NCBI RefSeq assembly: GCF_016863315.1
Contig: NZ_BOOQ01000057.1
Coordinates: forward strand, 18,004 to 82,003
Reading direction: 5' to 3'
DNA length: 64,000 nt
From: Planotetraspora silvatica
GTDB taxonomy: Bacteria > Actinomycetota > Actinomycetes > Streptosporangiales > Streptosporangiaceae
Below, piece by piece: positions 52,611-60,853 of the stretch. Below the pieces are notes generated by a model, which saw nothing but the letters and a program-made list of their open reading frames with translations, did not search any database and was not told the DNA's origin. The number at the start of each line of letters is the position of its first letter. Positions within the stretch are counted from its first letter, which is position 1. The position numbers were made by a program, and so were the translations under genes.

Positions 52611-54680
52611 TTATGCACCGAGCCTGGAGGCCACGCGGCTCAGCCTCTTGCGAGCGTCCGGACCGAGCCGGTCGATCACGGGCCGGCCGACCCGCCGCAG
52701 GATGCCGGGCTTGCCCGTCCTGCCGCCTTCCGCGGAGGACGCCCGCGCGCCGGCGGAACTGACAGTGCCCGATTCGTCGGTTAGCCGCAGCCTGCCGTCG
52801 GCGTCGACCTGGGCCTGGCCGATCTTCAGCTCGGGGCCGGCGTGGCCGTCCAGACGGGCGAACAGCCGCCAGGTGCCCGGGCGCAGGCCGGCGAAGGGAG
52901 ACTGGCCGCCGTCGGTGGTGCGCAGCCGGACCCTGCCGCCGACCGGCTCCATCACGGCGGGCAGCGCGATGGAACCCGAGTCGTCGCCCTTGCCGCGCAG
53001 CACGAACCAGGCGCGGGTGGGGGCGGTGCCGGGGTGGGAGACGACCGCCAACTGGACGGCCGGCTCACCGTCGTCGTTCGGCACGCGCGACACCTCACGC
53101 TTGGCGAGGACGGTGCCCAGCTTCTTGCCCTTGCGGTCCACGTCCAGGCTGAGATTGCCCTGCGGGACGGTGAAGTAGGGGATGGTGAGCTGGGCGGGCT
53201 TGCTCAGCAGCGCGGGCAGGCATTGGTCGTCGACGTGCGCGGCGCGGTCGGCGCCGAGCCGGGCCTTACGGACCAGGCCGAGCCCGCGCACCGGGACCCA
53301 CACGTCCCACGTGCCGCGGGTCAGGGCGTCGCGGCCCCCCACCGCCTTCGGGTCGAGGTAGCCCGTACCGCGCAACACGACCTGACAGCGGACGTCGCCG
53401 TCGGCCAGCCGCTCCAGCTCGTCGACGGAGGTCTCGAACACCGCCGGGCACGGCCACTCCACGGCGGTGTCGCGGTCGCGGACGCTCACCTCGGCCTTGA
53501 AGTCGTCCAGCTCGTCGGTGACGTCGACCAGCTCGCCGTCCGCCAGAACGCCCTGGTGGAAGTCCGGGTGCAGGTAGTACCGGTCGCCGCGGCGCAGCAG
53601 GGCGAGGGGAGCCCTGTCGTCCCCGTGGACCAGCCGGGCGCTGACGGTGATGGCGATCCTGCCGTCCTCTTCCCAGGCCAGGTCCTCCAAGCGGGCGTGG
53701 CCCTTGACGGAGGCCGCCCGGCGGGCGATCTCAACCAGCTCCTGGCGCCGGTCGCGACGGAGAAGGGTCGAGCGGATCCGCAGGACCGCGCCGAGGCCGT
53801 CGTGAACGCCGTCGTTGATGTAGCCGTCGGCGAGTTCCTTGATGGCGTCGACCATCTCGTCGAGGTATTCGGGGGTGTACTTCACGACGGAGGGCTCGCT
53901 GAGCCGTCCGAGCATCTCGACGCGGTAGAAGCGGCGCAACAGTCCTTCGCGGAACTCGCCCGGCTCGGTGTTGGCGTTGACGACGTCGAGGACCTCGCGC
54001 AGGTTGCCGTAGTAGCCGGACGGGACGATCTTGGCGGAGCCGGCGTTCTTGCCGTCGTCGCGCTTGGAGTAGTGGTAGCAGGTGTAGTCGCCGAGGATGG
54101 AGACCACCTTCGCCGGAAAGTACGTCTCCATCATGTAGAGCTGGTCTTCGAGGCGACGCTTGCCCTCGGGGTAGGCGATCTTGTTCTCCCGCAGGAACTC
54201 CGTACGGAACATCTTGTGCGGGGTGAGGCTGTCGACCAGCGACGTGTCGTAGATGGTGCACTTTTCGCGGTTGACCCGGAAGACGCCGTGCGGGACGGCG
54301 CGGAAGTTGCTGGCGACCTTGCCGAAGACGATGTCCGAGCCGTTGCGGTGGCCCATCTCCCACAGCCGCCGCAGAGCGTCGGGCGCCAGGTAGTCGTCCT
54401 GGTCGACGAAGTGCACGTACTCGCCGCGAGCTTCGGCCACGCCGATGTTGCGCGGCTTGCCGGGCCATCCGGAGTTGGGGATGTGGATGACGCGGACGTG
54501 GGAGTGCTCGGCGGCGAGCCTGTCCAGGCGTGCGGGGGTGTCGTCGCTCGACCCGTCATCGACGAAGAGCAGTTCGAGATCCCCGGGTGGCAGCGTTTGG
54601 CCGAGCAGGGAGCCGATGCAGGGTTCGATGTACTTGCCCGGGTTGTAGACCGGGACGATGACACTCACCTTGGCTGACAC
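52611..54680 (-). CDS. GT2 glycosyltransferase with C-terminal polymer-binding region (TarP/TarS-like)
   Basis: A 689-residue protein. Residues 5-230 form a GT-A domain: VSVIVPVYNPGKYI, DDGSS (41-45), WPGKPRNIG, and the catalytic-metal DQDD (93-96). Residues 230-330 are helical and 345-660 are beta-rich modules, the layout of wall-teichoic-acid GlcNAc transferases. It probably decorates a cell-wall glycopolymer. GTG 54680 is chosen because AGGAGG lies 9 bases upstream; ATG 54701 would include that site. A perfect palindrome lies about 130 bases upstream. Confidence 0.78.
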   Translation of the reverse strand: MSAKVSVIVPVYNPGKYIEPCIGSLLGQTLPPGDLELLFVDDGSSDDTPARLDRLAAEHSHVRVIHIPNSGWPGKPRNIGVAEARGEYVHFVDQDDYLAPDALRRLWEMGHRNGSDIVFGKVASNFRAVPHGVFRVNREKCTIYDTSLVDSLTPHKMFRTEFLRENKIAYPEGKRRLEDQLYMMETYFPAKVVSILGDYTCYHYSKRDDGKNAGSAKIVPSGYYGNLREVLDVVNANTEPGEFREGLLRRFYRVEMLGRLSEPSVVKYTPEYLDEMVDAIKELADGYINDGVHDGLGAVLRIRSTLLRRDRRQELVEIARRAASVKGHARLEDLAWEEDGRIAITVSARLVHGDDRAPLALLRRGDRYYLHPDFHQGVLADGELVDVTDELDDFKAEVSVRDRDTAVEWPCPAVFETSVDELERLADGDVRCQVVLRGTGYLDPKAVGGRDALTRGTWDVWVPVRGLGLVRKARLGADRAAHVDDQCLPALLSKPAQLTIPYFTVPQGNLSLDVDRKGKKLGTVLAKREVSRVPNDDGEPAVQLAVVSHPGTAPTRAWFVLRGKGDDSGSIALPAVMEPVGGRVRLRTTDGGQSPFAGLRPGTWRLFARLDGHAGPELKIGQAQVDADGRLRLTDESGTVSSAGARASSAEGGRTGKPGILRRVGRPVIDRLGPDARKRLSRVASRLGA

Positions 54681-54806
54681 CGCGAACCGCCTCCTGCGCA
54701 TATGTGTGACCAGCCCGTTCAGGCCGCATTCATAGTCGCGCCTTTGCGAGGCCATGCCTAATTAACCGACGAGCTAAAGACGCCTAGATTACGAAGAAAG
54801 TTGTAA

Positions 54807-54846
54807 ATGCCCGCTAAGTGTGATCTAGATCACACTTAGCGGGCAT
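54807..54846. promoter_or_regulatory. 40-bp perfect palindrome with an ideal CRP-type core
   Basis: All 40 bases are self-complementary around CT|AG. The central TGTGATCTAGATCACA equals the symmetric CRP consensus core (TGTGA-N6-TCACA). It lies 126-166 bases upstream of the GT2 start and 58 bases after the tautomerase stop. As RNA it would also form a hairpin with a U/A-rich tail on the minus strand, so it may act as a terminator of the upstream operon. Confidence 0.7.
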
Positions 54847-54904
54847 CTGTCACCGGCTTGCCGTACGCACGGCTGGCGTGAGCGCCTGGAAGCGCCCAGC
54901 TCGG

Positions 54905-55144
54905 CTATTCGGAGTCGCGTGAGCGCCGTCTGGCGCGGAACTGCTCGACGGGCAGGCCGCCCCAGCCCCAGTTCTCCGTCTCGACCTCGTCGATGACGAC
55001 GAAGGTGGACTCCATCGGTTTGTCGAGCACGTCGAGGAGGAGCTTGCTCACGCCGTGAATGAGCGCGGCCTTCTGCTCGGCGGTGGCGGCGTCCGCGCCG
55101 GGTTCGGTTCCCTCACGGGTGATGTGAATCGTGACGATTGGCAT
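54905..55144 (-). CDS. 4-oxalocrotonate tautomerase family protein
   Basis: A 79-residue tautomerase; Pro2 becomes the N-terminal catalytic base after Met removal (MPIVTIHITREGT). It is a little longer than classical 62-residue members and has a Trp-rich WGWGG segment near residue 60. Second gene after the SDR at 55184 (39-bp gap), so probably co-transcribed under the TetR regulator. Confidence 0.85.
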   Translation of the reverse strand: MPIVTIHITREGTEPGADAATAEQKAALIHGVSKLLLDVLDKPMESTFVVIDEVETENWGWGGLPVEQFRARRRSRDSE

Positions 55145-55183
55145 GGTCGGGTCCTGTCGGGGTTGTCGCTCGTGTGGGCGTGT

Positions 55184-55900
55184 TCAGTGGCCGGCGCTCT
55201 GGCCGCCGTCGATGTGCAGGATCTCGCCGGTCACGAAGGGCGCCGACTCGAGATAGAGCACCCCGTCGACGACGTCGCCGATCTCGCCCATCCGGCCGAC
55301 GGGGTGCAGACCGGCGAGTGTCTCGTGGGTCTCGACGGAGTGCATCGGAGTCTTGATGACCCCCGGCGAGACGGCGTTCACCCGCACGCCCCTGGTCGCG
55401 TACTCGATGGCCAGTGAGGTCGTGGCGGCCGCCAGGCCGCCCTTGGTCAGCGAGGCGAGCACGGACGGCACCTTGGAGTTGGGGTGGTCGACGAAGCTGG
55501 TCGTGATGGTGACGATATGGCCGCCGCCCTGCTCGATCATGGGACCCAGCACGCGCTGGGTGATGTGGAAGAAGCCTGTGACGTTCACGCTGGTCGCTGT
55601 GGCGAAGTCGTCCTCGGTGTAGTCCGTGAACGGCTTCGCGATGAAGACGCCGGCGTTGTTGACCAGGGTGTCGACGCGGCCGAAGCGGTTCAGCGCCTCC
55701 GCGACCACGCGGTCGGCCGTGGCCGCGTCCGCGATGTCGCCTTGTACGGTCACGACGTCCGCGTCCGTGGAGGGCGTGATCGAACGTGAGGTGGCGACGA
55801 CTCCGTAGCCGAGCTTGCGGTAGGCGTCGACCAGGCCGGCGCCGATGCCCTGTGATGCTCCCGTGATCACAGCGACTTTCTGTCCTCGGCCGGTACCCAT
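55184..55900 (-). CDS. SDR-fold oxidoreductase lacking the catalytic Tyr
   Basis: A 238-residue SDR-fold protein: TGASQGIG (14-21) and NNAGVF are intact, but the Tyr-x-x-x-Lys site reads ALA/SER-x-x-x-Lys (VPSVLASLTKGG), so the usual Tyr is missing. The C-terminus (FVTGEILHIDGG) is normal. The ATG has AGGAG upstream. Divergent from the TetR gene; likely operon with the tautomerase. Confidence 0.83.
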   Translation of the reverse strand: MGTGRGQKVAVITGASQGIGAGLVDAYRKLGYGVVATSRSITPSTDADVVTVQGDIADAATADRVVAEALNRFGRVDTLVNNAGVFIAKPFTDYTEDDFATATSVNVTGFFHITQRVLGPMIEQGGGHIVTITTSFVDHPNSKVPSVLASLTKGGLAAATTSLAIEYATRGVRVNAVSPGVIKTPMHSVETHETLAGLHPVGRMGEIGDVVDGVLYLESAPFVTGEILHIDGGQSAGH

Positions 55901-55947
55901 GGTTGAGACTCCTTTTCGGATGAGGGAATGTGATCCGCCGATCGTTG

Positions 55948-55985
55948 AGACGACCGGTCTACTATTACGCTAGACGACTGGTCGT
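55948..55985. promoter_or_regulatory. Paired operator-like sites of the TetR/SDR divergent promoter
   Basis: Two related sites, agacgaccggtct (55948-55960, core GACCGGTC) and gacgactggtcgt (55973-55985), sit 25 bases apart, centre to centre. The second abuts the TATACT -10 (55985-55990) of the TetR gene, which lies 7 bases before its ATG. The expected ligand is the TetR protein itself. Confidence 0.6.
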
Positions 55986-55997
55986 ATACTCGCAACC

Positions 55998-56609
55998 ATG
56001 GGACGTACCAGTGACGCGCGAGACAAGATCCTCTCGGCGGCGCAGACACTGATCGAACAGCGTGGCTACACCGCCTTGGGGGTCGCGGAGATCTGCGCAG
56101 CGGCGGGCGTGCCGAAGGGCAGTTTCTACCACTTCTTCGAGTCCAAGCAGGCCCTCGCGCTCACCGTGATCGACGAGCACTGGACCGAACAACGCCGGCA
56201 GTGGACCGGACTGCTCGGCGCCGACCGTCCCCCGCTGCAGCGGTTGCGGGACCTGTTCGAGGCGACCGAGACGGTGCAGCGCATCGGTCAACAGGACAAC
56301 GGCACCGTCGTCGGCTGCCTGTTCGGCAACCTCGCCCTGGAGCTCAGCAACCAGGCCGACGACGTACGGCGCCGGCTGCAGGAGATCTTCGACGAACAGA
56401 TCAAGCTGATCGAGAAGGTGGTCGCCGAGGCGCACGAGCGTGGCGACACCGCATCCACGTTGGACACCCACGCCGCCGCGCAGTCCATCGTGGCCCAGTT
56501 GGAGGGGCAGGTGCTGTTCGCGAAACTGCTCAACGACCCCGGCCAGGTCGAGGCGATGTGGCGCAACTGCCTGGCGTTGCTGGGCGTCGTGGACCCTGAC
56601 CTGACCTGA
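55998..56609 (+). CDS. TetR-family regulator
   Basis: A 203-residue TetR protein: N-terminal helix-turn-helix (ILSAAQTLIEQRGY, LGVAEICAAAGVPKGSFYHFF) and a helical C-terminal domain with a Cys at about 108 (VVGCLFGNLALE), resembling quinone- or aldehyde-responsive YxaF/LmrA-type regulators. The start is leaderless in type. Divergent from the SDR-tautomerase unit. Confidence 0.88.
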   Translation: MGRTSDARDKILSAAQTLIEQRGYTALGVAEICAAAGVPKGSFYHFFESKQALALTVIDEHWTEQRRQWTGLLGADRPPLQRLRDLFEATETVQRIGQQDNGTVVGCLFGNLALELSNQADDVRRRLQEIFDEQIKLIEKVVAEAHERGDTASTLDTHAAAQSIVAQLEGQVLFAKLLNDPGQVEAMWRNCLALLGVVDPDLT

Positions 56610-56635
56610 CCGGGCGTTGGCGGGAGTGCCCGGGG

Positions 56636-57292
56636 CTAGGCCGTCCCGACGATGCGGTTCTCCCAGGCCCAGGCGGCGATCTCGACCCGGTTGCGCACCC
56701 CGAGCTTGGCCTGGATGCCGGACACGTGGCTCTTGACCGTGCTCAGCGAGATGAACAACTCGGCGGCGATCTCCTGGTTGGTGCGCCCGCCGGCGATGGC
56801 CCGGACGACCTCGGTCTCCCGTTCGGACAGCGCCCGCGTGGGCCGGCCGGCGGCCGGTGTCGCCGCGGCCGCCAGACGGCGCAGCAGCCGTACGGTGACT
56901 GAGGGCGAGACCAGGGCATCCCCGACGCTTGCGGCCCGGACGGCCTCGACGAGCAGGACGGGGCCGGCGTCTTTCAGGATGAAACCGACCGCCCCGCCGC
57001 GCAGCGCACCGTATATGTACTCGTCGAGGTCGAAGGTGGTGACCACGACCACCCGGAGCGGATTCGGGACGCCTGGGCCGGCCAGAGCGCGGGTGACCTC
57101 GATGCCGTCGAGCCGGGGCATCCGGATGTCCACGAGGCACACGTCCGGGCGCAGCCGCCGGGCAAGGGCGACCGCCTCGACGCCGTCCGACGCCTCCGCG
57201 ACCACGCTGATGTCGGGCTGGTCTTCGAGGATGATCCGCAGGCTGCCGCGGATCATCGCCTGATCGTCGGCCAGCAGCACTTTGATGGTCAT
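56636..57292 (-). CDS. NarL/LuxR-type response regulator
   Basis: A 218-residue regulator: receiver with phospho-acceptor Asp55 (CLVDIRMPRLDG), Thr and Lys in VVTTFD...LKDAG, and a C-terminal LuxR helix-turn-helix (LSERETEVVRAIAGGRTNQEI, LFISLSTVKSHVSGIQAKLG). Overlaps its kinase by 4 bases (ATGA). Confidence 0.9.
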   Translation of the reverse strand: MTIKVLLADDQAMIRGSLRIILEDQPDISVVAEASDGVEAVALARRLRPDVCLVDIRMPRLDGIEVTRALAGPGVPNPLRVVVVTTFDLDEYIYGALRGGAVGFILKDAGPVLLVEAVRAASVGDALVSPSVTVRLLRRLAAAATPAAGRPTRALSERETEVVRAIAGGRTNQEIAAELFISLSTVKSHVSGIQAKLGVRNRVEIAAWAWENRIVGTA

Positions 57293-58425
57293 CGGGGCTC
57301 CCGGGCGGGGACGGGCAGGGTGGCGAGCACGGACCAGCCGGCCCCCGGGCGCGGACCGGCGCACAGTGTGCCGCCGAGGATCTCGACGCGTTCCCGCATC
57401 CCGACCAGACCGTACCCGCCGCGGTGGTGGTACCGGACCGGGGCCTGCGCGGCGTCGTCGACGACCTCGACCGTGATGCCCTGCCGATCCTGGGCGACGC
57501 TGACCGTGACCGAACGGGCATGCCGGGCGTGACGGACGATGTTGGTCAACGATTCCTGGACGACCCGGTAGACGGTGCTGGTCACTTCGGGTGGCCATAC
57601 CGATTCACCGTCGGGCAACCGCAGGCGTACCTCGGGGCCGTGCCCGTCGAAGCGTTTGACCAGGTCGCTGAGTTGTTCCGGGCCGGGTGTCGCGGGGGCC
57701 GCGTCATCGGTGTCGCGCAGAAGGCCGACGACGCGGCGCATCGCGGCCAGCGCGTCGGAACCGGCGGCCTCGATGTCCGCCAATGAGCCTTCGAACTTCT
57801 CCGGGTGCTTACGGGAGACGAGCCGGGCGGCCTGGGCCTGGACCACGATGCCGGTGATGTGATGGGCGACCACGTCGTGCAGTTCCCTGGCCAACTGCAG
57901 GCGTTCGTCCCGGCGTACCTTCTCGGCGACGGCCCGGCGGCGGTTGTCGAGTTGCCGCAGGCACATCCCGATCGCGAGGGCGGCGAGCCATCCCGCGCCG
58001 TTCAGCCGGGGCACCGCGCCGGAGGAGTCCGGAGGGATGGCGAGCCAGGTGCCGGCGACCACCGCGAACCCCGCGGCCGCGATGGCGCCGGCCGGCGGTA
58101 CAGGAAGTGATCTGATCGCCGAGCCAACGAGAACGGACAGACCCAAAGCCATGGCGGGGCCGGGTTCGGCGGGCAGATGGACGAACCGGGTGGCCAGGAT
58201 GGCGACCGCCGCGACGGCCAGGCCCGCGACCGCCGCCCACGCCCGGTCGCGCCGCCGCACCAGGGCGATCACGCACACCACGGCTCCGGCGGCGCAGTCG
58301 AACTGCCAGTAGCCGCCGCCCCAACTGTCCGCGATGCCGACGGCCGTGACGGCGAGCACCGCGGCGAACACGACGCCGAGCCCGGCATCGACCGCGATCC
58401 CGGCCAGCCGATCTCGAACGTTCAC
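57289..58425 (-). CDS. NarL-type sensor histidine kinase
   Basis: A 378-residue HisKA_3 kinase: five or six membrane helices in residues 10-160, dimerisation segment with the phospho-His in ARELHDVVAHHITG, and an ATPase domain with YRVVQESLTNIVRHA and GYGLVGMRERVEILGG. Typical of the DesK/LiaS-like class that senses through the membrane. First gene of the kinase-regulator operon; GTG start. Confidence 0.88.
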   Translation of the reverse strand: MNVRDRLAGIAVDAGLGVVFAAVLAVTAVGIADSWGGGYWQFDCAAGAVVCVIALVRRRDRAWAAVAGLAVAAVAILATRFVHLPAEPGPAMALGLSVLVGSAIRSLPVPPAGAIAAAGFAVVAGTWLAIPPDSSGAVPRLNGAGWLAALAIGMCLRQLDNRRRAVAEKVRRDERLQLARELHDVVAHHITGIVVQAQAARLVSRKHPEKFEGSLADIEAAGSDALAAMRRVVGLLRDTDDAAPATPGPEQLSDLVKRFDGHGPEVRLRLPDGESVWPPEVTSTVYRVVQESLTNIVRHARHARSVTVSVAQDRQGITVEVVDDAAQAPVRYHHRGGYGLVGMRERVEILGGTLCAGPRPGAGWSVLATLPVPAREPR

Positions 58426-58487
58426 ACTGTTCAGGCTACGAGAATCCGCACTCGCACCGAATCGGCCGAAAGTACGATCGTGCTTCC

Positions 58488-58551
58488 GTCTGGGGAGGCG
58501 CGCCGGTCCGAGAGTGCGTTCGGTCTGGGGAGGCGCGCCGGTCCGAGAGTG
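58488..58551. repeat. Two 29-bp perfect direct repeats, 35-bp period
   Basis: A 29-base unit starting GTCTGGGGAGGCGCGCC and ending GAGAGTG is at 58488-58516 and again at 58523-58551. Diverged pieces of the same unit flank both sides (GATCGTGCTTCC before, GTCGTGTTTCC after). It lies between the kinase promoter and the EamA 3' end. Confidence 0.8.
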
Positions 58552-58593
58552 TGGTCGTGTTTCCGCCCGAGGACGCCCTCCGGCGGTTGCTCG

Positions 58594-59499
58594 TCACGTC
58601 TGCGCCAGCGCGAGCAACACGGTCGCGGCCAGGGCCAGCATGACGCCGAGGGTCTGCACCGGTGCCATCCGCTCCTTCAACGCGGCACGCGACAGGACGA
58701 TCGTGGCCAGAGGGTAGAGGTTGACCAGCACGGATACGACGGCGAGGCTGCGGGACCGCAGTGCCAGCAGGAGCAGGGCGTTGGCGGTCCCGAGCAGGAC
58801 GCCGGCCGTGACGCCCAGCGCGCGACTCCGGCCGGGAGACGGCAGACGAGTTCGGTCCACATCGGTGTCCAGCAACGACAGGACGTACCGTACCCGGACG
58901 CTGCCGGAGGACAGTGCCAGGAGAGGCGCCAGCACGATCAGGCCCACCGCGCTTTCGACGAGTCCGGACGTGAGACCCGACTCGGTCGGCGCGAAGTCCA
59001 AAGAGACGATGGAAAGTCCCAGGCTGATGCCGGCGACCACGGAGAGGACCACTGTTCGTACGCGCACCCGTATCCGCGCGGGGCCGGCCCCCCGCTGGGC
59101 CGAGATCAGGATTCCGCTCGCGACGGCCAGGCATACGGCGACCCAGGACCAGAACGTCAGACGCTCGCCGCGCACGATGGCCACGGCGATCGGGACGACG
59201 GATTCGAGAACGGCGATCAGCGGTGACACGAGGCTCATCGGCCCGATGGCCAGCGCCGCGTAGAACATCAGGAAGCCGACGATCGCGAAGACGCCCGCGG
59301 CCGACCCCGAGAGCACCGAGGCGGACGACCATGCCCCGTCGCTCAGGGCCACCATGATCGCAAGGATGAACGTGGAGAGCAGATAGATGATCGCCGTCGT
59401 CGGTACGACGCGGAGGCGCATCGCCGCGAATCCGCCGAGGAAGTCGGACACGCCGAAGGCGATCGCTGACAGCAGTGCGAGCGAGACGCCCAGGATCAC
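58594..59499 (-). CDS. EamA/DMT-family transporter
   Basis: A 301-residue membrane protein with ten predicted helices in two EamA repeats (1-140 and 150-300). The first opens LGVSLALLSAIAFGVSDFLG. The substrate is unknown; members export metabolites or drugs. The GTG start at 59499 is immediately preceded by a -10 hexamer and flanked by an inverted repeat, so translation is probably leaderless and repressor-controlled. Confidence 0.85.
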   Translation of the reverse strand: MILGVSLALLSAIAFGVSDFLGGFAAMRLRVVPTTAIIYLLSTFILAIMVALSDGAWSSASVLSGSAAGVFAIVGFLMFYAALAIGPMSLVSPLIAVLESVVPIAVAIVRGERLTFWSWVAVCLAVASGILISAQRGAGPARIRVRVRTVVLSVVAGISLGLSIVSLDFAPTESGLTSGLVESAVGLIVLAPLLALSSGSVRVRYVLSLLDTDVDRTRLPSPGRSRALGVTAGVLLGTANALLLLALRSRSLAVVSVLVNLYPLATIVLSRAALKERMAPVQTLGVMLALAATVLLALAQT

Positions 59500-59528
59500 G
59501 TAACCACTGTAACGGGAATACTGGTTAC
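59500..59528 (-). promoter_or_regulatory. Leaderless promoter embedded in an inverted repeat
   Basis: GTAACCA (59500-59506) and TGGTTAC (59522-59528) form a 7-bp inverted repeat. TACAGT (minus strand, complement of 59506-59511) lies 6 bases before the EamA start. A repressor on this palindrome would cover the -10 and the start. No regulator gene is adjacent. Confidence 0.6.
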
Positions 59529-59559
59529 ACCGCCACGTGGACTGGCCATCGGCGCGTGG

Positions 59560-60624
59560 TCAGGCGTGCCGAAAGTCGTCGCGGGTGCGCTGGAGGTAGC
59601 GGTAGACCTCGTCACTTGCGCGCGAAGCGGCGATCTTGTTCGTGGCGAGGTTGATCGTTGCGTTTCCGGCCATCGACAGCGCCGCCCACGAGGCGACTTG
59701 GAGACCGAGCGGCCAGGAGAACGGCTCAGACATGGGCAGAATGGTTGCCGCGGCCCCGGCCGTCACGGCCACGAACGCGAAAACGCCGCCACGCACCCAC
59801 GTCATCCTGCTTGCCTTGGCCGCTTTGTCGAGGTCGCCGATCGCGTCTCGCAACTCCAGGCGCATTCCCTCCATGACCTCGTGCGGATTCTCGCCGTAAT
59901 ACCGCCCGAGATCGAACTGCATCTTCCGGAGTTCGTGCATCACGCGGCGTCGCTCGTCGTCGTACCGCGTCCGGAAGGCGATCACCTTCTCGAGGTCGGT
60001 GCCTGGAGCGGGCATGGGGAGCAAGTCGCCCACGTCGACTTCCAGGCAGGGGCCTGCACCCTCATGCCCTGATGGTGCGTTCACGGCCCAGAAGAAGTCT
60101 TTGTCGGTGGTGTAAGTGGACCGTGTCGGTCCAGTGGCGCCCTTTCCCGCGGCGTCGCGTACAAGATGGTCGGCGGCGACCGCGAAGATCATGTGACGAA
60201 GCTTCGTATCGACCCATACTTCGGTCACCTGGTCGTTCGAAGATCGTGCCCGTGCCAGCCCTTCTTCGAGCAGCAGTCGGGTCCAGGCCGGGGGGAACCT
60301 GCTCACCGAGTACCAGTTGCTGACGGCATCGGCCGCTGGATCCTCCTCCGGCGGCACCAGATCTTCGCGCGACACATGCTTCAGCAGACGATCGAGTTCC
60401 GTTTCGAACGTGGAGTGAAGCGCACTCGGGTATCCCCACAATGAGATCGGCTCATACAGCCCGGACTCCGCCAGCCGTAACAGAGCCCTGCTGCGTTCGG
60501 TCCGCTCCGCATATTGGCGCCATTCGTGGGGTGCGATGCTGGCCACCGAATCCCAGTAGAGAACGGCCTGGAACAACGCAGACTCCGGCGGCGTCATGCC
60601 GGGGTAGTAGAGCATCTGCGGCAT
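59560..60624 (-). CDS. DUF6236-like protein with two C-terminal membrane helices
   Basis: A 354-residue protein. The N-terminal part (LYYPGMTPPESALFQAVLYWDSVASIAPHEW, read in pieces) resembles DUF6236-type proteins of unknown function. The middle contains a charged helical segment (TRYDDERRRVMHELRKMQFDLG), and residues about 290-335 form two membrane helices. GGGAGG precedes ATG 60624; the longer upstream frame is a shadow of the gene at 60854. Function unknown. Confidence 0.65.
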   Translation of the reverse strand: MPQMLYYPGMTPPESALFQAVLYWDSVASIAPHEWRQYAERTERSRALLRLAESGLYEPISLWGYPSALHSTFETELDRLLKHVSREDLVPPEEDPAADAVSNWYSVSRFPPAWTRLLLEEGLARARSSNDQVTEVWVDTKLRHMIFAVAADHLVRDAAGKGATGPTRSTYTTDKDFFWAVNAPSGHEGAGPCLEVDVGDLLPMPAPGTDLEKVIAFRTRYDDERRRVMHELRKMQFDLGRYYGENPHEVMEGMRLELRDAIGDLDKAAKASRMTWVRGGVFAFVAVTAGAAATILPMSEPFSWPLGLQVASWAALSMAGNATINLATNKIAASRASDEVYRYLQRTRDDFRHA

Positions 60625-60751
60625 TGCTTTCCTCCCAGCCGAGGAATTCGAATGCGGCGACAGTTGATCGCTCCGCCGAGGACCACTATGCATCCGCGCC
60701 ACTGACGGCGCCATGCAAGCGACAAGAAAATGTCGGCGCCTACCTTTCGTC

Positions 60752-60843
60752 GGTACGGCTTTTGCGGGCGGCTTGGGGTACGGCCTTGGCGGTGTGGTTT
60801 TGCGAGGGCCTTGCCGTACGGCCTTGCAGTGTGGTTTTTGCGG
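60752..60843. repeat. Degenerate tandem repeat, 38-bp period
   Basis: GTACGGCCTTGGCGGTGTGG with a following TTTTGCG at 60778-60804 is repeated as GTACGGCCTTGCAGTGTGG with TTTTTGCG at 60816-60843; a partial third unit starts near 60753. The array lies in the 230-bp gap between two uncharacterised genes. Confidence 0.65.
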
Positions 60844-60853
60844 TGCGGCCCGC

